64,000 bases of DNA. It comes from Metamycoplasma equirhinis. GTDB taxonomy: Bacteria; Bacillota_I; Bacilli_A; Mycoplasmatales; Metamycoplasmataceae. Positions within the stretch are counted from its first letter, which is position 1. Each line of letters begins with the position of its first letter. The stretch lies in assembly GCF_006385185.1 (NCBI RefSeq), contig NZ_VFIX01000004.1:24634-88633 (forward strand), in the 5' to 3' direction. The notes beneath the pieces were generated by a model. It saw only the letters and a list, made by a program, of their open reading frames with translations. It made no database searches and was not told the DNA's origin. Both the position numbers and the translations under genes were made by a program. Of this stretch, positions 1 to 10,016 are shown piece by piece.

Positions 1-126
1 TTTAACATTGGAATAAACAAATTTAAATATAGTGCTAATAAAAATGATTTAAATTATTTAACAAATTTAAACATAGAATTAATTCATAATAAAATTTTAA
101 GCATTATTGAAAAAGCTAAAAAATAA
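1..126 (+). CDS. C-terminal end of an unidentified protein (partial)
   Basis: The frame is open from the first base of the window to a TAA at 124-126, giving 41 residues rich in Asn, Lys and Ile and ending in EKAKK. The start lies outside the window. The composition is ordinary for this genome and I recognise no motif. It converges on rluB, whose stop lies 24 bases beyond. It could be a chance open stretch, since AT-rich DNA under table 4 has few stops, but the neat ending just before rluB favours a real gene end. Confidence 0.45.
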   Translation, partial: FNIGINKFKYSANKNDLNYLTNLNIELIHNKILSIIEKAKK

Positions 127-150
127 TTCAATATTAAACTGAAATTTTAA

Positions 151-861
151 TTATTTAATATTTGTTATATTTTTTAACATAGAAATTTCAGTTTCAGTTA
201 ATTGGCGAAATTCGCCAATTTTTAAATTTTCGTCGGTTAAAAATCCATATGATTTTCGATGCAATTTTTTTACATAATTTTCGACTAAAAGAAATAAATT
301 TTTAACGTGATGATTTCTACCTTCGTAAAGCGAAATTAAATACTTTGTTTCGGAAATTTTTGTAACTTTTTGTTTTGATATTTTTCCGTTAAGTTTTACA
401 TTTTTTGAATTCAAAAATTCTAATTTATCTTGAGATAATTTTTTTTCAAGTTCAACTAGATATTGACGTTCAATTTTTGATGATGGATGAGCTAACTTGT
501 TTGCCAATTCGCCATCATTGGTTATTAAAATTACCCCTGTTGTATTAAAATCTAATCTCCCTACAGAAAAAAGATATTTATTTATTTTAATATGGTCATA
601 TATTGTTTTTCTTTTTTGCGGATCATCTAGCGTACAAATTGTATTTTTTGGCTTGTTTAGCAAAATATAAAGTTTCTTATTTTCTAATTTAAGTATACTG
701 TTGTTAACTTTAACTTTATCTGTTATTAAAATTCGTTGACCAATTGTTGCTAATTCTTCGTTAACAAAGACTTTTCCTTGCAAGATTAATTTTTCTGATT
801 CACGACGAGAGCAAAAACCACAGTCACTCATATATTTTTGCAATTTTATCGAATTAGGCAT
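151..861 (-). CDS. rluB: Pseudouridine synthase, RsuA/RluB family
   Basis: This is a 236-residue rRNA-modifying enzyme that isomerises uridine to pseudouridine, probably in 23S rRNA. Residues 3-50 form an S4 RNA-binding domain (KLQKYMSDCGFCSRRESEKLI). The catalytic loop GRLDFNTTG places the nucleophile at Asp104. A conserved C-terminal GRNHHVKNLF stretch follows, close to the family's G-R-N-H-Q-V/I-R motif. The length is normal. The promoter TTGATA-N17-TATAAT lies directly upstream, so it is probably transcribed alone, divergent from the next unit. The exact target (RluB versus RsuA-type) cannot be decided from sequence. Confidence 0.9.
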   Translation of the reverse strand: MPNSIKLQKYMSDCGFCSRRESEKLILQGKVFVNEELATIGQRILITDKVKVNNSILKLENKKLYILLNKPKNTICTLDDPQKRKTIYDHIKINKYLFSVGRLDFNTTGVILITNDGELANKLAHPSSKIERQYLVELEKKLSQDKLEFLNSKNVKLNGKISKQKVTKISETKYLISLYEGRNHHVKNLFLLVENYVKKLHRKSYGFLTDENLKIGEFRQLTETEISMLKNITNIK

Positions 862-898
862 ATTCTCTCCAATTAATACTTTCTAAATTGTTATTTAT

Positions 899-927
899 AT
901 TATAAATACATTTTTCAGTAGTATCAA
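899..927 (-). promoter_or_regulatory. Sigma-70 type promoter of rluB
   Basis: On the minus strand, TTGATA (927-922) is followed after 17 bases by TATAAT (904-899). This is a near-consensus housekeeping promoter 38 bases upstream of the rluB ATG. Confidence 0.7.
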
Positions 928-976
928 TTTTTTGATTTTTTTTAGCTTTTTAGTTTTAATTGGGTTAAGGAGAAAA

Positions 977-1291
977 ATGGAATTAGAAAACAAAAACAAT
1001 ATTACACAATTAAGTTTGCAAGCCAAGCGAGAATTTATTAGCAAGTTTTGTATTTTAGCAAAAATAAAAAATAATGTGTCGAACAATCCTAATCTATCGT
1101 TTATTGACATCTTTTTAAAAGCACTAGATAACGACGGAAAGAAAATTTTTACAGAAGAATTTATAAACAATAACACTAATAGTAATTGATATTTAAATTA
1201 TTATTCAAAGAATTTTTATTATAAAAAATTGAATTTTCTAGTTAATTTATTTATAGGGTTTATCAATGATATTAAGTCCTTTAAATTATAG
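977..1291 (+). CDS. Hypothetical protein, first gene of a three-gene unit
   Basis: A 104-residue protein begins MELENKNNITQ. The ATG at 977 is chosen because AAGGAG lies just upstream; an upstream in-frame ATG at 932 has no ribosome site. One UGA is read as Trp at 1187. It is mostly polar in the first 65 residues, and the tail (FLVNLFIGFINDI) is hydrophobic. I recognise no family. Its end overlaps the next gene by 26 bases, which suggests translational coupling and a shared role with the two genes after it. Confidence 0.6.
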
Positions 1292-2411
1292 TGAAATTCG
1301 GCAAAATTCACAAATAAATAACAAAGCTACACCGTTTTGATTAGAAAATTTTTATGTAAAAGCAAATCGAAATATATATTTACCAAATTTTACAAATAAA
1401 GGACAGTTAACAAAACTAAAAATTAGGCGCTTACTTCAAAGTGATAAATTTATTATAGAATTTTCACATTTAAATTTTCATTATGAAATTAACGACATTA
1501 ATGTTGAAGTTGCGATAAATAATAAAAAAGTGGAATTTAATAAACTAAGAGCTTTAGATGGTACATATATTTTTAGTTTCATTAGTGAAAAAAATTCGGA
1601 AATTAATAAACTTTTATTTAATCAAATATTAAATATTGATTTTGAGGTTAAATACAAAATCGGAAATACTTGATACCAAGCTGAAGGTTATACATATTAT
1701 TTAAATCATATAAAAAATAATAAGGTTATAAAAGTTGATACAAATGGAGCAAATATTAATCTCTTAACTATTATGGAAATTAGTTCATTTTCAAATGAAA
1801 AAAATTTGACTATAACCGAGCATCATGAGAATCGAGAATATATAAGTTTTCACTTTAAACCTAAAATTTTAAAACAGGGATTACATAATACAAAAATATT
1901 TGATTTCTCCATTATTAAAGCTAATAGCAAAGGGGATATAAGTCAAACTATTAATCAAAGTGATGTCTATGGTTTAAACATTATTGGAAGAATTGATATT
2001 CCGAATGTAAAGGGAAACATTTCATTGCGATACAATCCATGAGATGATAATAAATCAATTACGATAGATTCATATTCATATTTTGATAAGAAAGTAAATT
2101 CTGTAATTGTATCGCCTAATGATTTTTCAGCAAAACAAGGTCTAATCATTCCACCTAATTTTAGTGGCAATTTAAGTGAAAATTTAGATATAACATTTGG
2201 TGAAAATTTAAAGAATTTTTCAATTATATATAATCAATTCATTCCAAAACCTTTGTTTTCAGAATTAGATGGTTTGATTAATTTAAATTTAAAGAAAATT
2301 AGCGGTTGACTCACTAAAGAAAAATGGCACACAATAAAATTAAATAATATTGAAGAAATTATTAATAAAGCAAAAACTTTAAAAGAAATTGAAAAAATTG
2401 GGGAGAAATAA
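1266..2411 (+). CDS. Hypothetical protein, second gene of a three-gene unit
   Basis: A 381-residue protein begins MILSPLNYSEI and contains several UGA-encoded Trp residues. There is no obvious signal peptide or membrane segment. The sequence alternates hydrophobic and polar residues over long stretches (FIIEFSHLNFHYEINDINVEV, ISLRYNPWDDNKSITID), which looks like repeated beta-sandwich modules. I do not recognise the family. It starts inside the preceding gene, and its TAA shares one base with the ATG of the following membrane-anchored gene (TAATG). The three products may form one complex at the membrane. Confidence 0.65.
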
Positions 2412-2890
2412 TGTTACGAAAAAAAATTTTTTATGGAATTTTGTTTGGCGTTATTGGTGCTTCTGGAATCGCAGCATCCGTAGCTACTTTTGTTGTTCTT
2501 AAAAATAAAAAGGGTAAAACGGAAAATAACTCAATAAAAAATAAAAACGATGTTCCTAATTTAGAAAATGAGAGTAAATCAGATCAATTATCTAATAATG
2601 AAAGTAATAAAAAACAATTAAAAGAAATCCCATGAAAAAACATTTTCCCAGATATTAAAAGTTCTAACTACTATAATATGTTAAATTTTAGAAATGGACA
2701 AGCATGAATTGATGAAGAAATGATAGTTAACATCATAAAAGATATTATCAACCGAGCAACAATATTAGATGGTGAAATCAAATATGCTTATAAAATTATT
2801 GACGATCAAACTGTTTTAATATCTTTCATCTGAAAAAATAGCATTGAAAAAACCGCCATAACTTATAAGATCTCAACAAATAAGTTATAA
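2411..2890 (+). CDS. Membrane-anchored hypothetical protein, third gene of unit
   Basis: A 159-residue protein. Residues 6-30 (IFYGILFGVIGASGIAASVATFVVL) form one strong N-terminal membrane anchor. There is no lipobox cysteine. A Lys/Asn/Ser/Glu-rich linker of about 45 residues follows. The C-terminal domain of about 80 residues is compact and Trp-containing (ILDGEIKYAYKIIDDQTVLISFIW). This layout, anchor plus disordered stalk plus small exposed domain, is common among mycoplasma surface proteins. The 1-base overlap with the previous gene implies coupled translation. Function unknown. Confidence 0.65.
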
Positions 2891-2899
2891 TTTTTAATT

Positions 2900-3124
2900 A
2901 TGAATGTTGAAGAATTAATTTTTAAAGAAATAAAAAAATTAACAAAAGCAAAATTTACTCTTGAGTCAAATATAAAAGACTTAAACATTGATAGTTTAGA
3001 TTTAGTAATATTAGTAAGTGATCTCGAAGAAAAACACAATATCACTGTGACCGATGAAGAATTAGTTAAATTAAAAACCGTAAATGATATAGTAGAGTTA
3101 TTTGAAAAAAAAGTTAATAAATAA
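2900..3124 (+). CDS. acpP: Acyl carrier protein
   Basis: A 74-residue, four-helix acyl carrier protein. The phosphopantetheine site is Ser32 in NIDSLDLV, matching the canonical DSL motif. The length is typical. It would carry an acyl group as a thioester for phospholipid or lipoprotein acyl metabolism; most mycoplasmas lack full fatty-acid synthesis, so it may act in acyl transfer only. It begins 9 bases after the preceding hypothetical gene and may be read through from it. Confidence 0.85.
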   Translation: MNVEELIFKEIKKLTKAKFTLESNIKDLNIDSLDLVILVSDLEEKHNITVTDEELVKLKTVNDIVELFEKKVNK

Positions 3125-3157
3125 TGATATTATTGTAAAATATTTATCGGTTGTTAT

Positions 3158-3232
3158 ACGGGTATAGTTCAATGGTAGAACAACGGGCTTCAACCCCGTG
3201 TGTTGTGAGTTCGAGTCTTGCTACCCGTGCCA
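3158..3232 (+). tRNA. trnW: tRNA-Trp, anticodon UCA
   Basis: The cloverleaf is complete. The acceptor arms ACGGGTA and TACCCGT pair, and CCA is encoded at 3230-3232. The anticodon stem ACGGG/CCCGT encloses loop CTTCAAC with TCA at 3190-3192. It reads UGA (and UGG by wobble) as tryptophan, which explains the many in-frame UGA codons in this window. Confidence 0.95.
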
Positions 3233-3252
3233 TATCATTATTATGAAATTTG

Positions 3253-3275
3253 ATGCCGTTTCCGGCATTTTTTTA
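3253..3275 (+). terminator. Rho-independent terminator after acpP/tRNA-Trp
   Basis: Stem ATGCCG/CGGCAT with a TTTC loop, followed by a run of seven or more T. Confidence 0.75.
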
Positions 3276-3302
3276 TTTTAAAAACACGCTCAATAGCGTG
3301 TT
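3276..3302 (-). terminator. Rho-independent terminator after tRNA-Thr
   Basis: The 8-bp stem AACACGCT/AGCGTGTT has a 4-base loop (3283-3302). On the minus strand it is followed by a T-rich stretch. It lies just downstream of the minus-strand tRNA-Thr. Confidence 0.7.
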
Positions 3303-3319
3303 GGGTCAATTACTTGAAA

Positions 3320-3394
3320 TGGTGCCGTCAATTGGAATTGAACCAACGACCCCTTCCTTACCATGGAAGTGCTCTGCCCCTGAGCTATGACGGC
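3320..3394 (-). tRNA. trnT: tRNA-Thr, anticodon GGU
   Basis: On the minus strand the acceptor GCCGTCA pairs with TGACGGC, followed by discriminator A and an encoded CCA. The anticodon arm CTTCC/GGAAG encloses loop ATGGTAA with anticodon GGT. A TATAAT at 3413-3408 upstream is a likely -10 element. Confidence 0.95.
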
Positions 3395-3456
3395 AATTGC
3401 ATTTATTATTATATACAAATTTATTAAAAAAATAAAGTAATTTGTTTTTATTATTA

Positions 3457-3462
3457 TATAAT
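3457..3462 (+). promoter_or_regulatory. Likely -10 element of truB
   Basis: A perfect TATAAT lies 27 bases before the GTG start of truB. No convincing -35 was seen at the usual distance. Confidence 0.45.
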
Positions 3463-3488
3463 AAAATACCCAAACGAAAGGAGAAATA

Positions 3489-4352
3489 GTGTTTTATAAA
3501 ATATACAAAAGACGTGGTGTTTCTTCTTTTTTAGCCATAAAAAATTTTGCCAGAGATAATCAAATTAAAAAAATAGGCCATGCAGGTACACTAGATCCGC
3601 TCGCTGAAGGTTTGCTATTAGTAGCAACTAACGATGATACAAAAGCTTTATCGTTGATTTCTAATGAAACTAAAGAATATGAAGTTACAGCAACATTGAA
3701 CAAATTTTCTGAAAGTTATGATGAAGGCACAGAAATTTATGATATAGCTTGTCCTATCGTCATTACAAAAGATAAATTGCTAGAGGCTTTAAAAACGATA
3801 AAAGAACAAAAATACCAAATTCCACCAATTTTCTCAGCTAAAAAAGTGAATGGTGTTAGAAGTTATAAGTTAGCAAGATCAAACCAAAACATTTCATTGA
3901 AACCTTGCAAAATTGAAATTTTATCTTTAGAATTGACTTATTTTGACCAAAAAAACCAAACATTTGCGATCAAAACAACTGTTTCGAAAGGAACATATAT
4001 AAGATCATTAATTCATGATATTGGCAAGTTGTTAAAAACTGATGCGATTGTAAATTCATTAAAACGAACTAAAATTGGAAATTTGGAAATTAATAGCGAT
4101 ATATCCTATGAAAAAATTAATGATTTAGAATTGTTATTTTCTTTACCGGTTATTAGCATAAAGAATAATGATTTAATTAGTATTTATAAAAATAAAAAAT
4201 TAATAGTAAATAATGAACTATCTAAATTTAAAGAGGCCATTTTTTGCTATGAAAATGAAGTCATTGGATGAGCAAATAATGAAAATGATAAATTTAATTT
4301 TAAAAAAATTTTTTTCAATAGAATAGAAAAAATATTAACAAAGGAAAAATAA
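3489..4352 (+). CDS. truB: tRNA pseudouridine(55) synthase
   Basis: A 287-residue TruB that makes the T-loop pseudouridine at position 55 of tRNAs. The hallmark motif GHAGTLDPLAEG gives the catalytic Asp36. The KxxxGHxGTLDPxAxG block, the PPxFSAKKVNGxRxYKLAR block and TKGTYIRSLIHDIG-like motif 3 (here SKGTYIRSLIHDIG) are all visible. The start is GTG, preceded by AAAGGAG. One Trp is UGA-encoded near the C terminus. It ends two bases before the HAD gene, so the two are co-transcribed. The usual partner ribF lies elsewhere in this window, on the other strand. Confidence 0.95.
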
Positions 4353-4353
4353 T

Positions 4354-5157
4354 ATGAAAAATTATAAAATGATTGTTTTTGATATTGACGGAACTTTGCT
4401 TCCTTTTGGCGTCGATGAATTAACACCTAGAATGAAAGAAATGTTTCGAAAATTAAAAAAGAAAAAATATATTAACGTTTTATGCTCAGGAAGAGATATT
4501 TTTACTGTTGGAAAACAAATTGACAACCCTTATGTTGACTATTTTGTCGGAGCTAACGGTACATTTATTTTGGACTTAAAAACTGGAGAATATGTCTTTG
4601 AAAAAACTATCGAATATAAGGACTTTGTAAAATTTAGAGAATATGCCGAAAAATATAATTTGCCATTTTCTTTTGTCGGAAATAAATGAGGATATTATAA
4701 TGATTTATTTAATATTGATCATTGATTTTATCGCCCATATAAAGATAAATTTATATCCGAAAAACAATTTGAGGAAAAAAATGATAAAAATTATTTAATA
4801 ACAATTAGCTCGTCTACACCACATGAATTAGCGCTTGCATTAACAGATTTTTTTAATGAAAATGATATGGATATGTGAATTTTAGCCGAATGAACCGGCG
4901 GAATATTTATTTCAGCTAAAGGCATAACAAAAGCAACAGGTTTAAAAATTTTAGGAGATTTTTTGGGCATTTCCCTAAAAGAAATGGTTGCTTTTGGCGA
5001 TTCTGAAAACGATAATGAAATGCTAAAAGAAGTTGGGCTTGGCATTGCTATGGGAAACGGAGAAGATAAAACTAAAAACGTCGCAAATGAAATTTGCCTT
5101 CCTGTAACAGAAGATGGACCTTACTTTAAATTAAGAGATAAAGGATTTTTCAAATAA
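4354..5157 (+). CDS. Cof-type HAD-superfamily sugar-phosphate phosphatase
   Basis: A 267-residue HAD-IIB hydrolase. Motif I is FDIDGTLL, with nucleophile Asp10 and general acid Asp12. Motif II is LCSGRD. Motif IV is GDSENDNEML at about 215-224, followed by the typical GLGIAMGNG strand. Several UGA Trp codons lie between them. Family members dephosphorylate sugar phosphates or flavin and pyridoxal phosphates; the substrate cannot be read from sequence. It starts one base after the truB stop, and a hairpin terminator follows. Confidence 0.9.
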
Positions 5158-5170
5158 AGCCCTAGAATGT

Positions 5171-5204
5171 AATACGAAGTACAATAATGTGTTTCGTATT
5201 TTTA
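5171..5204 (+). terminator. Rho-independent terminator after truB-HAD unit
   Basis: The 8-bp stem AATACGAA (5171-5178) pairs with TTCGTATT (5193-5200), followed by T residues. Confidence 0.65.
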
Positions 5205-5263
5205 ATTTTAGGTTAAGAATTTGTTTATTATTAAAAGAATTAATTTCCATAAATTTATTATAA

Positions 5264-5299
5264 AAATGCAAACACTTTTTTTAAGTGTTGCACTTTACG
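5264..5299 (-). terminator. Terminator hairpin, copy 1 of a repeated 3' element
   Basis: An imperfect palindrome (TGCAAACACTT / AAGTGTTGCA around a T run) lies just after the S41-protease gene. On the minus strand it ends in TTTTTAT. Nearly the same sequence recurs at 8020-8056 after ribF. Confidence 0.6.
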
Positions 5300-5312
5300 C
5301 CACAATTGGGCA

Positions 5313-7721
5313 TTAGTTTTCTAGTTTAATTAATTCAATTTCTAATTTAGCGAATAATTTTTCGAGTTCAATTAAATTTTCTTTTGTTTTTGCTGCTTTT
5401 GTTGCTAATAATTTAGTGTCAAGATTTGTCTTTTGTGATTCTAACTCTGTTTTTTTAGCGGGATCAGTTACCTTACCAATTAATTTGTCATATTCCTTTA
5501 TTAATGCTTTAATTGCGCTTTCAAGTGAATTGAGTTTTGCATCTATAAAAATAGAATTTGCTCAAATTTTTGCTTCAAGAGCATCAACATCTTTTTTTAA
5601 TTCATTGAATGATTTTTGTGTGTTCAAGTTTTTAAAATCAATGTGATGTTGAGTATCTTTGTGTCCGTTTGCTTCTAAAATATTTAATTTGTTAAAAATA
5701 CTCTTTAGTAATTCTGATTTCTTTTGAGCTTCAGTTGGTTCAATTGTCTTAATAATTTCGTCAATTTTAGCTTCATCATAGAAGTGTTCATAATCTAATT
5801 TGATATCAGGTTCAACTCCACCTTCAATTGGATCTTTTTGTGGACCAAATACAGCATTATTAGGTCCTGAAATTGTAATTGTTGTTCCATCTGATAAAAC
5901 ATTAGCCATAATGGCAGACATACCTCCGCCTGTTTTTTGACCGATGATTTTTGCTATTCCCATTTCTTTAACAATGCTTGTTAGTTGGTTGGCAGCAGAA
6001 AATGTATTAATACCAACTAAAATATTTCAGTTATATTGTGTATATGCATCAAATGCACTTCCATTTACACCATCGGTATCAACATCATAAGCTGAGAGAT
6101 CATGTCTTCTGTTTAAAATATCATATTCACGATTTAAAATAGGTTCATCAGTCATAAAACCCATAACAGAACACATTGAAGAAACCGAGCCACCACCATT
6201 AATTGCCAAATCTAAAACAATATTTTTAATTTCCGGTCTTTTCTTTAATTCTCTCATCAATTTACGCATTAAAAAATATGTATCATGTTTCCACGCATCT
6301 GGACTTTTCTTTTGTTCATCTGTCCCGTCTTTAAAACCAAATAATGTTACAATTGCGGTATTACCATGATATCTTATATATTTTTCTGCTGGTAAATCTT
6401 TAATTGCACCGTATTTAGCTTCAAATTTTTTTGTTAGCTCTTCTCTTTGCGTATAAAATTTTTTGTAAAATTCTCCCCGAGCACTAAAATCTGTTGGAAT
6501 TGCAACTTTTTCATCTTTTTCATAATATGAAAACGAATTCATTCTCGTGTGAAGTTCATTTAGTTTTTTGTGGAACAAATCAATATATGCTTGATTGTAA
6601 ATTTTCGGATCTGTCGAAAGAATTTTTTCTTTTAAACCTTCAGCAGTTATATATTCATCAAATGATTTGATGTGTTTATAATCTTTCAACCCATAGAAAT
6701 GATCCATTACAAAAGTTAGATGATTGTAATTCAATTTTCTTTGATTTGTAGTTTGAATTTTTGTCTGTAAATTACTTTTTCTTACTTCTTCATTTGCATT
6801 TGGAGATTTTGCACTTACGCCAATCCCCCCAGCAACTGTAACAATTTTTTCTCCATTAAAATACGTGTTAACAAAATTTTGGCTCATAAAAATTGTGTTA
6901 AAAATTGAAAACGGTAATAAAACTTTTCCATCTTTATATAAAATATCAAAGCCATATTTTCCTAATTTATATAAAACGCCTTTTTTATCATCGTTTTGAT
7001 TAAACGATTTAGAGCTATTGTAACTACTAAATCCGCCTGGGCGGGTTTTACGTTTAGAATGATCTAGTAAAAATCAAAAAATGTTTGATGTCGTGGTGTG
7101 AATATAATCAGATTCTCAATTTACCGTAATTTGATATTCTGTTTTATATTTTTGTCCTCATTTTTTGAATTGATAAATTTTTTGATTATTTTGTTCATCA
7201 ATCGTTATGTCAAGATTTTGTTTAAGATCGTCAAAGTATCCTTTAAAATCTTCAATCGCTTCATCTATATCAACATATAAAACATCTGGTTTTTTATCAG
7301 TTGTATATGTTCTTAATTTTGAATCAGATTTAATTTCATAATCTGGATGAAGATTAATAATATCATATTCGCGAGAAGTGATTGATACTTCTTCATCGTT
7401 TTTTGGTTCGCTTTTTGGCAATATACCTTTTTTAGCGTTTTCTAATTCTTTAGTTTTATTTTCAAGTTCTTTAATCTTATTTGCTAATTCTTGTTTTTTA
7501 GCCTCAAGTTCAGCGGAAGTATCAGTAGATTTTTTTTCCTCAGTAGCTAAAGCCTTCTTGGTTTCTTCAAGCTCTTTAGTTAAATTTTTAAGTTTAGATT
7601 CTACTTCTTTAAGTTGCTTTTGTGCAGTTGTATCGCAAGAAACTGCGATAATTGCAACGGGTGAAATAGACATAAATGTACCCATAGAAATTAAAAATTT
7701 TTTTCGTTTTGAAATTTTCAT
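5313..7721 (-). CDS. S41-family protease lipoprotein
   Basis: An 802-residue surface lipoprotein. The N terminus is a lipoprotein signal with lipobox AVSC, so it should be lipid-anchored outside the membrane. Residues about 35-95 form a Lys/Glu-rich coiled coil, and a second coiled coil closes the protein. The central part is a C-terminal-processing-type peptidase domain: NGGGSVSS at about 510, NTFSAANQ with candidate nucleophile Ser575, and GQKTGGG with candidate general base Lys596. These match the Ser-Lys dyad of S41 peptidases, although the Ser-Lys spacing is shorter than in CtpA. Several UGA Trp codons interrupt it under the standard code. The substrate is unknown. It is probably monocistronic. 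Confidence 0.85.
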
Positions 7722-8072
7722 AAATTCCTCTTGATCACAAAATATAAACGTATAATTAACACCTATTTTTTAAAAGATAATAATATTTTTTTAGTTAATT
7801 GAAATTAATAAATGTTTTTTATACATTAAAAATTATAATAGTTTTTTAAAGCACAAATTTTTAAAAATCCAGCATATTGATCAAAAATTATTTAAATTTT
7901 TTTACACTTTTTAGCAATTTTCAAAATCAAATTCAAAGATGAAAATTTAGAATTTACTATGAAATGTAATAGTCTATCTTGCAGTTTTTTTAATAAATTT
8001 ATGTATTTATTTTTATATAAAATGCAAACACTTTTTTCAAGTGTTGCACTTCACGTTACAATGTTTTGATTT
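7722..8072. other. Intergenic region with no gene seen
   Basis: About 350 bases between ribF and the S41 protease gene, both on the minus strand. It holds the ribosome site (AGAGGAATTT) and presumably the promoter of the protease gene at one end, and the repeated terminator hairpin at 8020-8056 at the other. The rest is AT-rich. No open frame with a ribosome site and no further repeat was seen. Confidence 0.6.
8020..8056 (-). repeat. Second copy of the 3' hairpin element, terminator of ribF
   Basis: It shares AAAATGCAAACACTTTTTT, AAGTGTTGCACTT and ACG with 5263-5298, differing at only a few positions. It lies immediately downstream of the ribF stop. On the minus strand it forms a stem followed by T residues, so it probably terminates ribF. 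Confidence 0.6.
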
Positions 8073-8939
8073 TTAATTTTCAATAAATCACTGGTAACCA
8101 ATTTGGATATCGCTTTGCTTAAATTTTATTTCCTTTTTATCATTAATTTGTCTTATTTTTTGGAGAAATTCGATAAATGTTTCGCTATATTTTGAAGGGA
8201 TTAATTCTAAATCATATAAATAAATTAAATTTAGAAAATTGCCATCCTCTTGGTCAGAATTTTCTTGTTCGTTTATTAATGCTAAACCATGGTATTCAAT
8301 ATTTTCTATTACAACATTAACGATATAGACACCATTTTTTAGTCTATTTAAATTTTTTGGATATTGAAAACGAAAATGATCAAGAAAAGTAATAAATGAA
8401 TAATTTTCAATTAATAATTCATTTATTGCAGAAATATTACCTTCGCTAATAAATTCATTGATTAATGAGGAAGAAATTTTGACTTTATTTGCTTTAATTT
8501 CATCAGCAATTTTAACATCAAAATAATTCGCTAGAATCTTAGGTGTACCTTTTTTCATGAAACCAAATTTAAAATCTTGTCCACAAACAATTTTTTTAAC
8601 ATTATTTAAAAGCAACGTGTCAATGAATTTTTTATAATCCAAATTAAGCTTGTTTTGATCCATTTCGACAATAAAAACATATTCGAAACCTAATTTATCT
8701 AATGTATATAATCTTGGTTTCAATTGAAAAGCTTTTTTATTAGCGACTAAGCCATTTTTTATTGGAGATTTAAATATTATCGTCGCTAATTTTAGGGTAT
8801 TTGATTCATTACGTAAATCTCTTGCAATTTTAAAAAGTGAATTATGGCCAATATGAAGTGTTTCAAAAGAACCTAAACAAATAATTAAATTATCATCAAT
8901 TGGTAATTTATTTTCAATGTCTCAATTATATATTTTCAT
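8073..8939 (-). CDS. ribF: FAD synthetase / riboflavin kinase RibF
   Basis: A 288-residue protein. The N-terminal nucleotidyltransferase domain has LGSFETLHIGH, the HxGH signature at residues 29-32, and a later CGQDFKFG block typical of RibF adenylyltransferases. The C-terminal part (about 180-288) is where riboflavin kinase sits in bifunctional homologues. It is poorly conserved here, with only NGVYIVNVVI and a short GLALI segment visible, so the kinase activity is uncertain. The start is ATG at 8939 with a weak ribosome site (TTGAG). UGA codes for Trp near both ends. It makes FAD from riboflavin or FMN plus ATP. Confidence 0.85.
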
Positions 8940-8962
8940 CTCAACATATATTTTAAATAAAA

Positions 8963-8989
8963 AACCAAACATCATTGCGATATTTGGTT
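8963..8989 (-). terminator. Rho-independent terminator after lipoprotein pair
   Basis: Stem AACCAAA/TTTGGTT followed on the minus strand by TTTTTATTT. It lies between the 340-residue lipoprotein gene and ribF. Confidence 0.65.
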
Positions 8990-8992
8990 AAA

Positions 8993-10015
8993 TTATGATA
9001 AGTCAATTTGGTCTTTAATACCTTCTAAAGTAGCTATTTCCAAAATCAATTTTTTAACTTTTTCGAGCAATGTGTGTGATTCATCTCGAAAACTCGGCTC
9101 AACCAAATTGTTATTTTCAGTTCAATCTCCTGATTTTTCAAGAATTTTTTGAATATTTTTAAAACTATTGTTATATTCAATGTGATTGATATTGTCAACT
9201 ATATTAGGTAAAATTTTTTCATAAGCAGTTTTAAAATCATTATATAATGTCTTATTATATTTTATAAATTCCTCATGCCATAGTCCCATTTCATATGTTA
9301 AATTAACAATAGCATGCGAATGACTATGTGAATTTTTATCTGATTCAATATTGATTTTATCTAAATCTTCTTTTTTAGTCAATTTATTTTGGTCGTAAAT
9401 ATGAGCTTTAAGAAATTTTCATAGGGCTTCAAGACTTCTTTGGGTTTCGGCTAGTTCAATATTTATTCCCGATAAACGTTTGTCAATAGTTGTTAAATGT
9501 TTCAAAAATTCTTCATTTTCAAAGGCAAGATTTGTATCAACTAAAACAGCGTCTACGTCTTGAAAAATTAAACAATATTTTAGTAAGTAAATTGCAAATC
9601 AATTATCCTCCATAGTATTAATTTCATCATTAATTCATTTTTCGTAAAATTCACGAATTTTACTACCATTTTCAGCGATTGATTGTTCACTTGCTAAATC
9701 TTTGAGCTTTTTACGTAGTGATTCTACATTTCGCTTTAAAGAAACATAATTTATTCGGTAATTACGATATCTTGTTTTAACTTTATTAAATAAATTAGTT
9801 AAATCATCTTTGTATAATTTATATATTTGTTGAGTAGGTGTATTTTTAAATTTATGTTCTGTTTTTTTATCATTTTCTTTAAATTCGTCAAGATCTAAAT
9901 TATTTTCTTTATCTTCGTTTTTATTAATATTACAAGCGCTAGAAACAATTGGTACAGTTAAAAATGCTGAAGAAATTAATAAGCTCGAAAATAATAATTT
10001 ATTTTTTTGTTTCAT
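8993..10015 (-). CDS. Lipoprotein of unknown function
   Basis: A 340-residue protein with a lipoprotein signal peptide; the predicted acylated cysteine is in IVSSACN. The rest is largely helical and charged, with heptad-like stretches (YVSLKRNVESLRKKLKDLASEQS). A short His-Ser run, HSHSHAH-like, lies near residue 220 and might bind metal. Several Trp are encoded by UGA. Its ATG follows the stop of the larger lipoprotein gene by one base, so the two are one transcript and may act together at the cell surface. Family not recognised. Confidence 0.75.
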
Positions 10016-10016
10016 T

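Noticed and set aside
895-1176. Open frame of 93 residues on the minus strand
   Set aside because: It lies opposite the hypothetical gene at 977-1291, has no ribosome site, and its composition is a mirror of the plus-strand coding sequence.
3158-3232. Selenocysteine tRNA because of the UCA anticodon
   Set aside because: Normal tRNA length and arms and no long extra arm; UCA is the standard mycoplasma tRNA-Trp.
5264-8056. CRISPR-like repeat
   Set aside because: Only two copies 2.7 kb apart, each at a gene end and with terminator features; no spacer array anywhere in the window.
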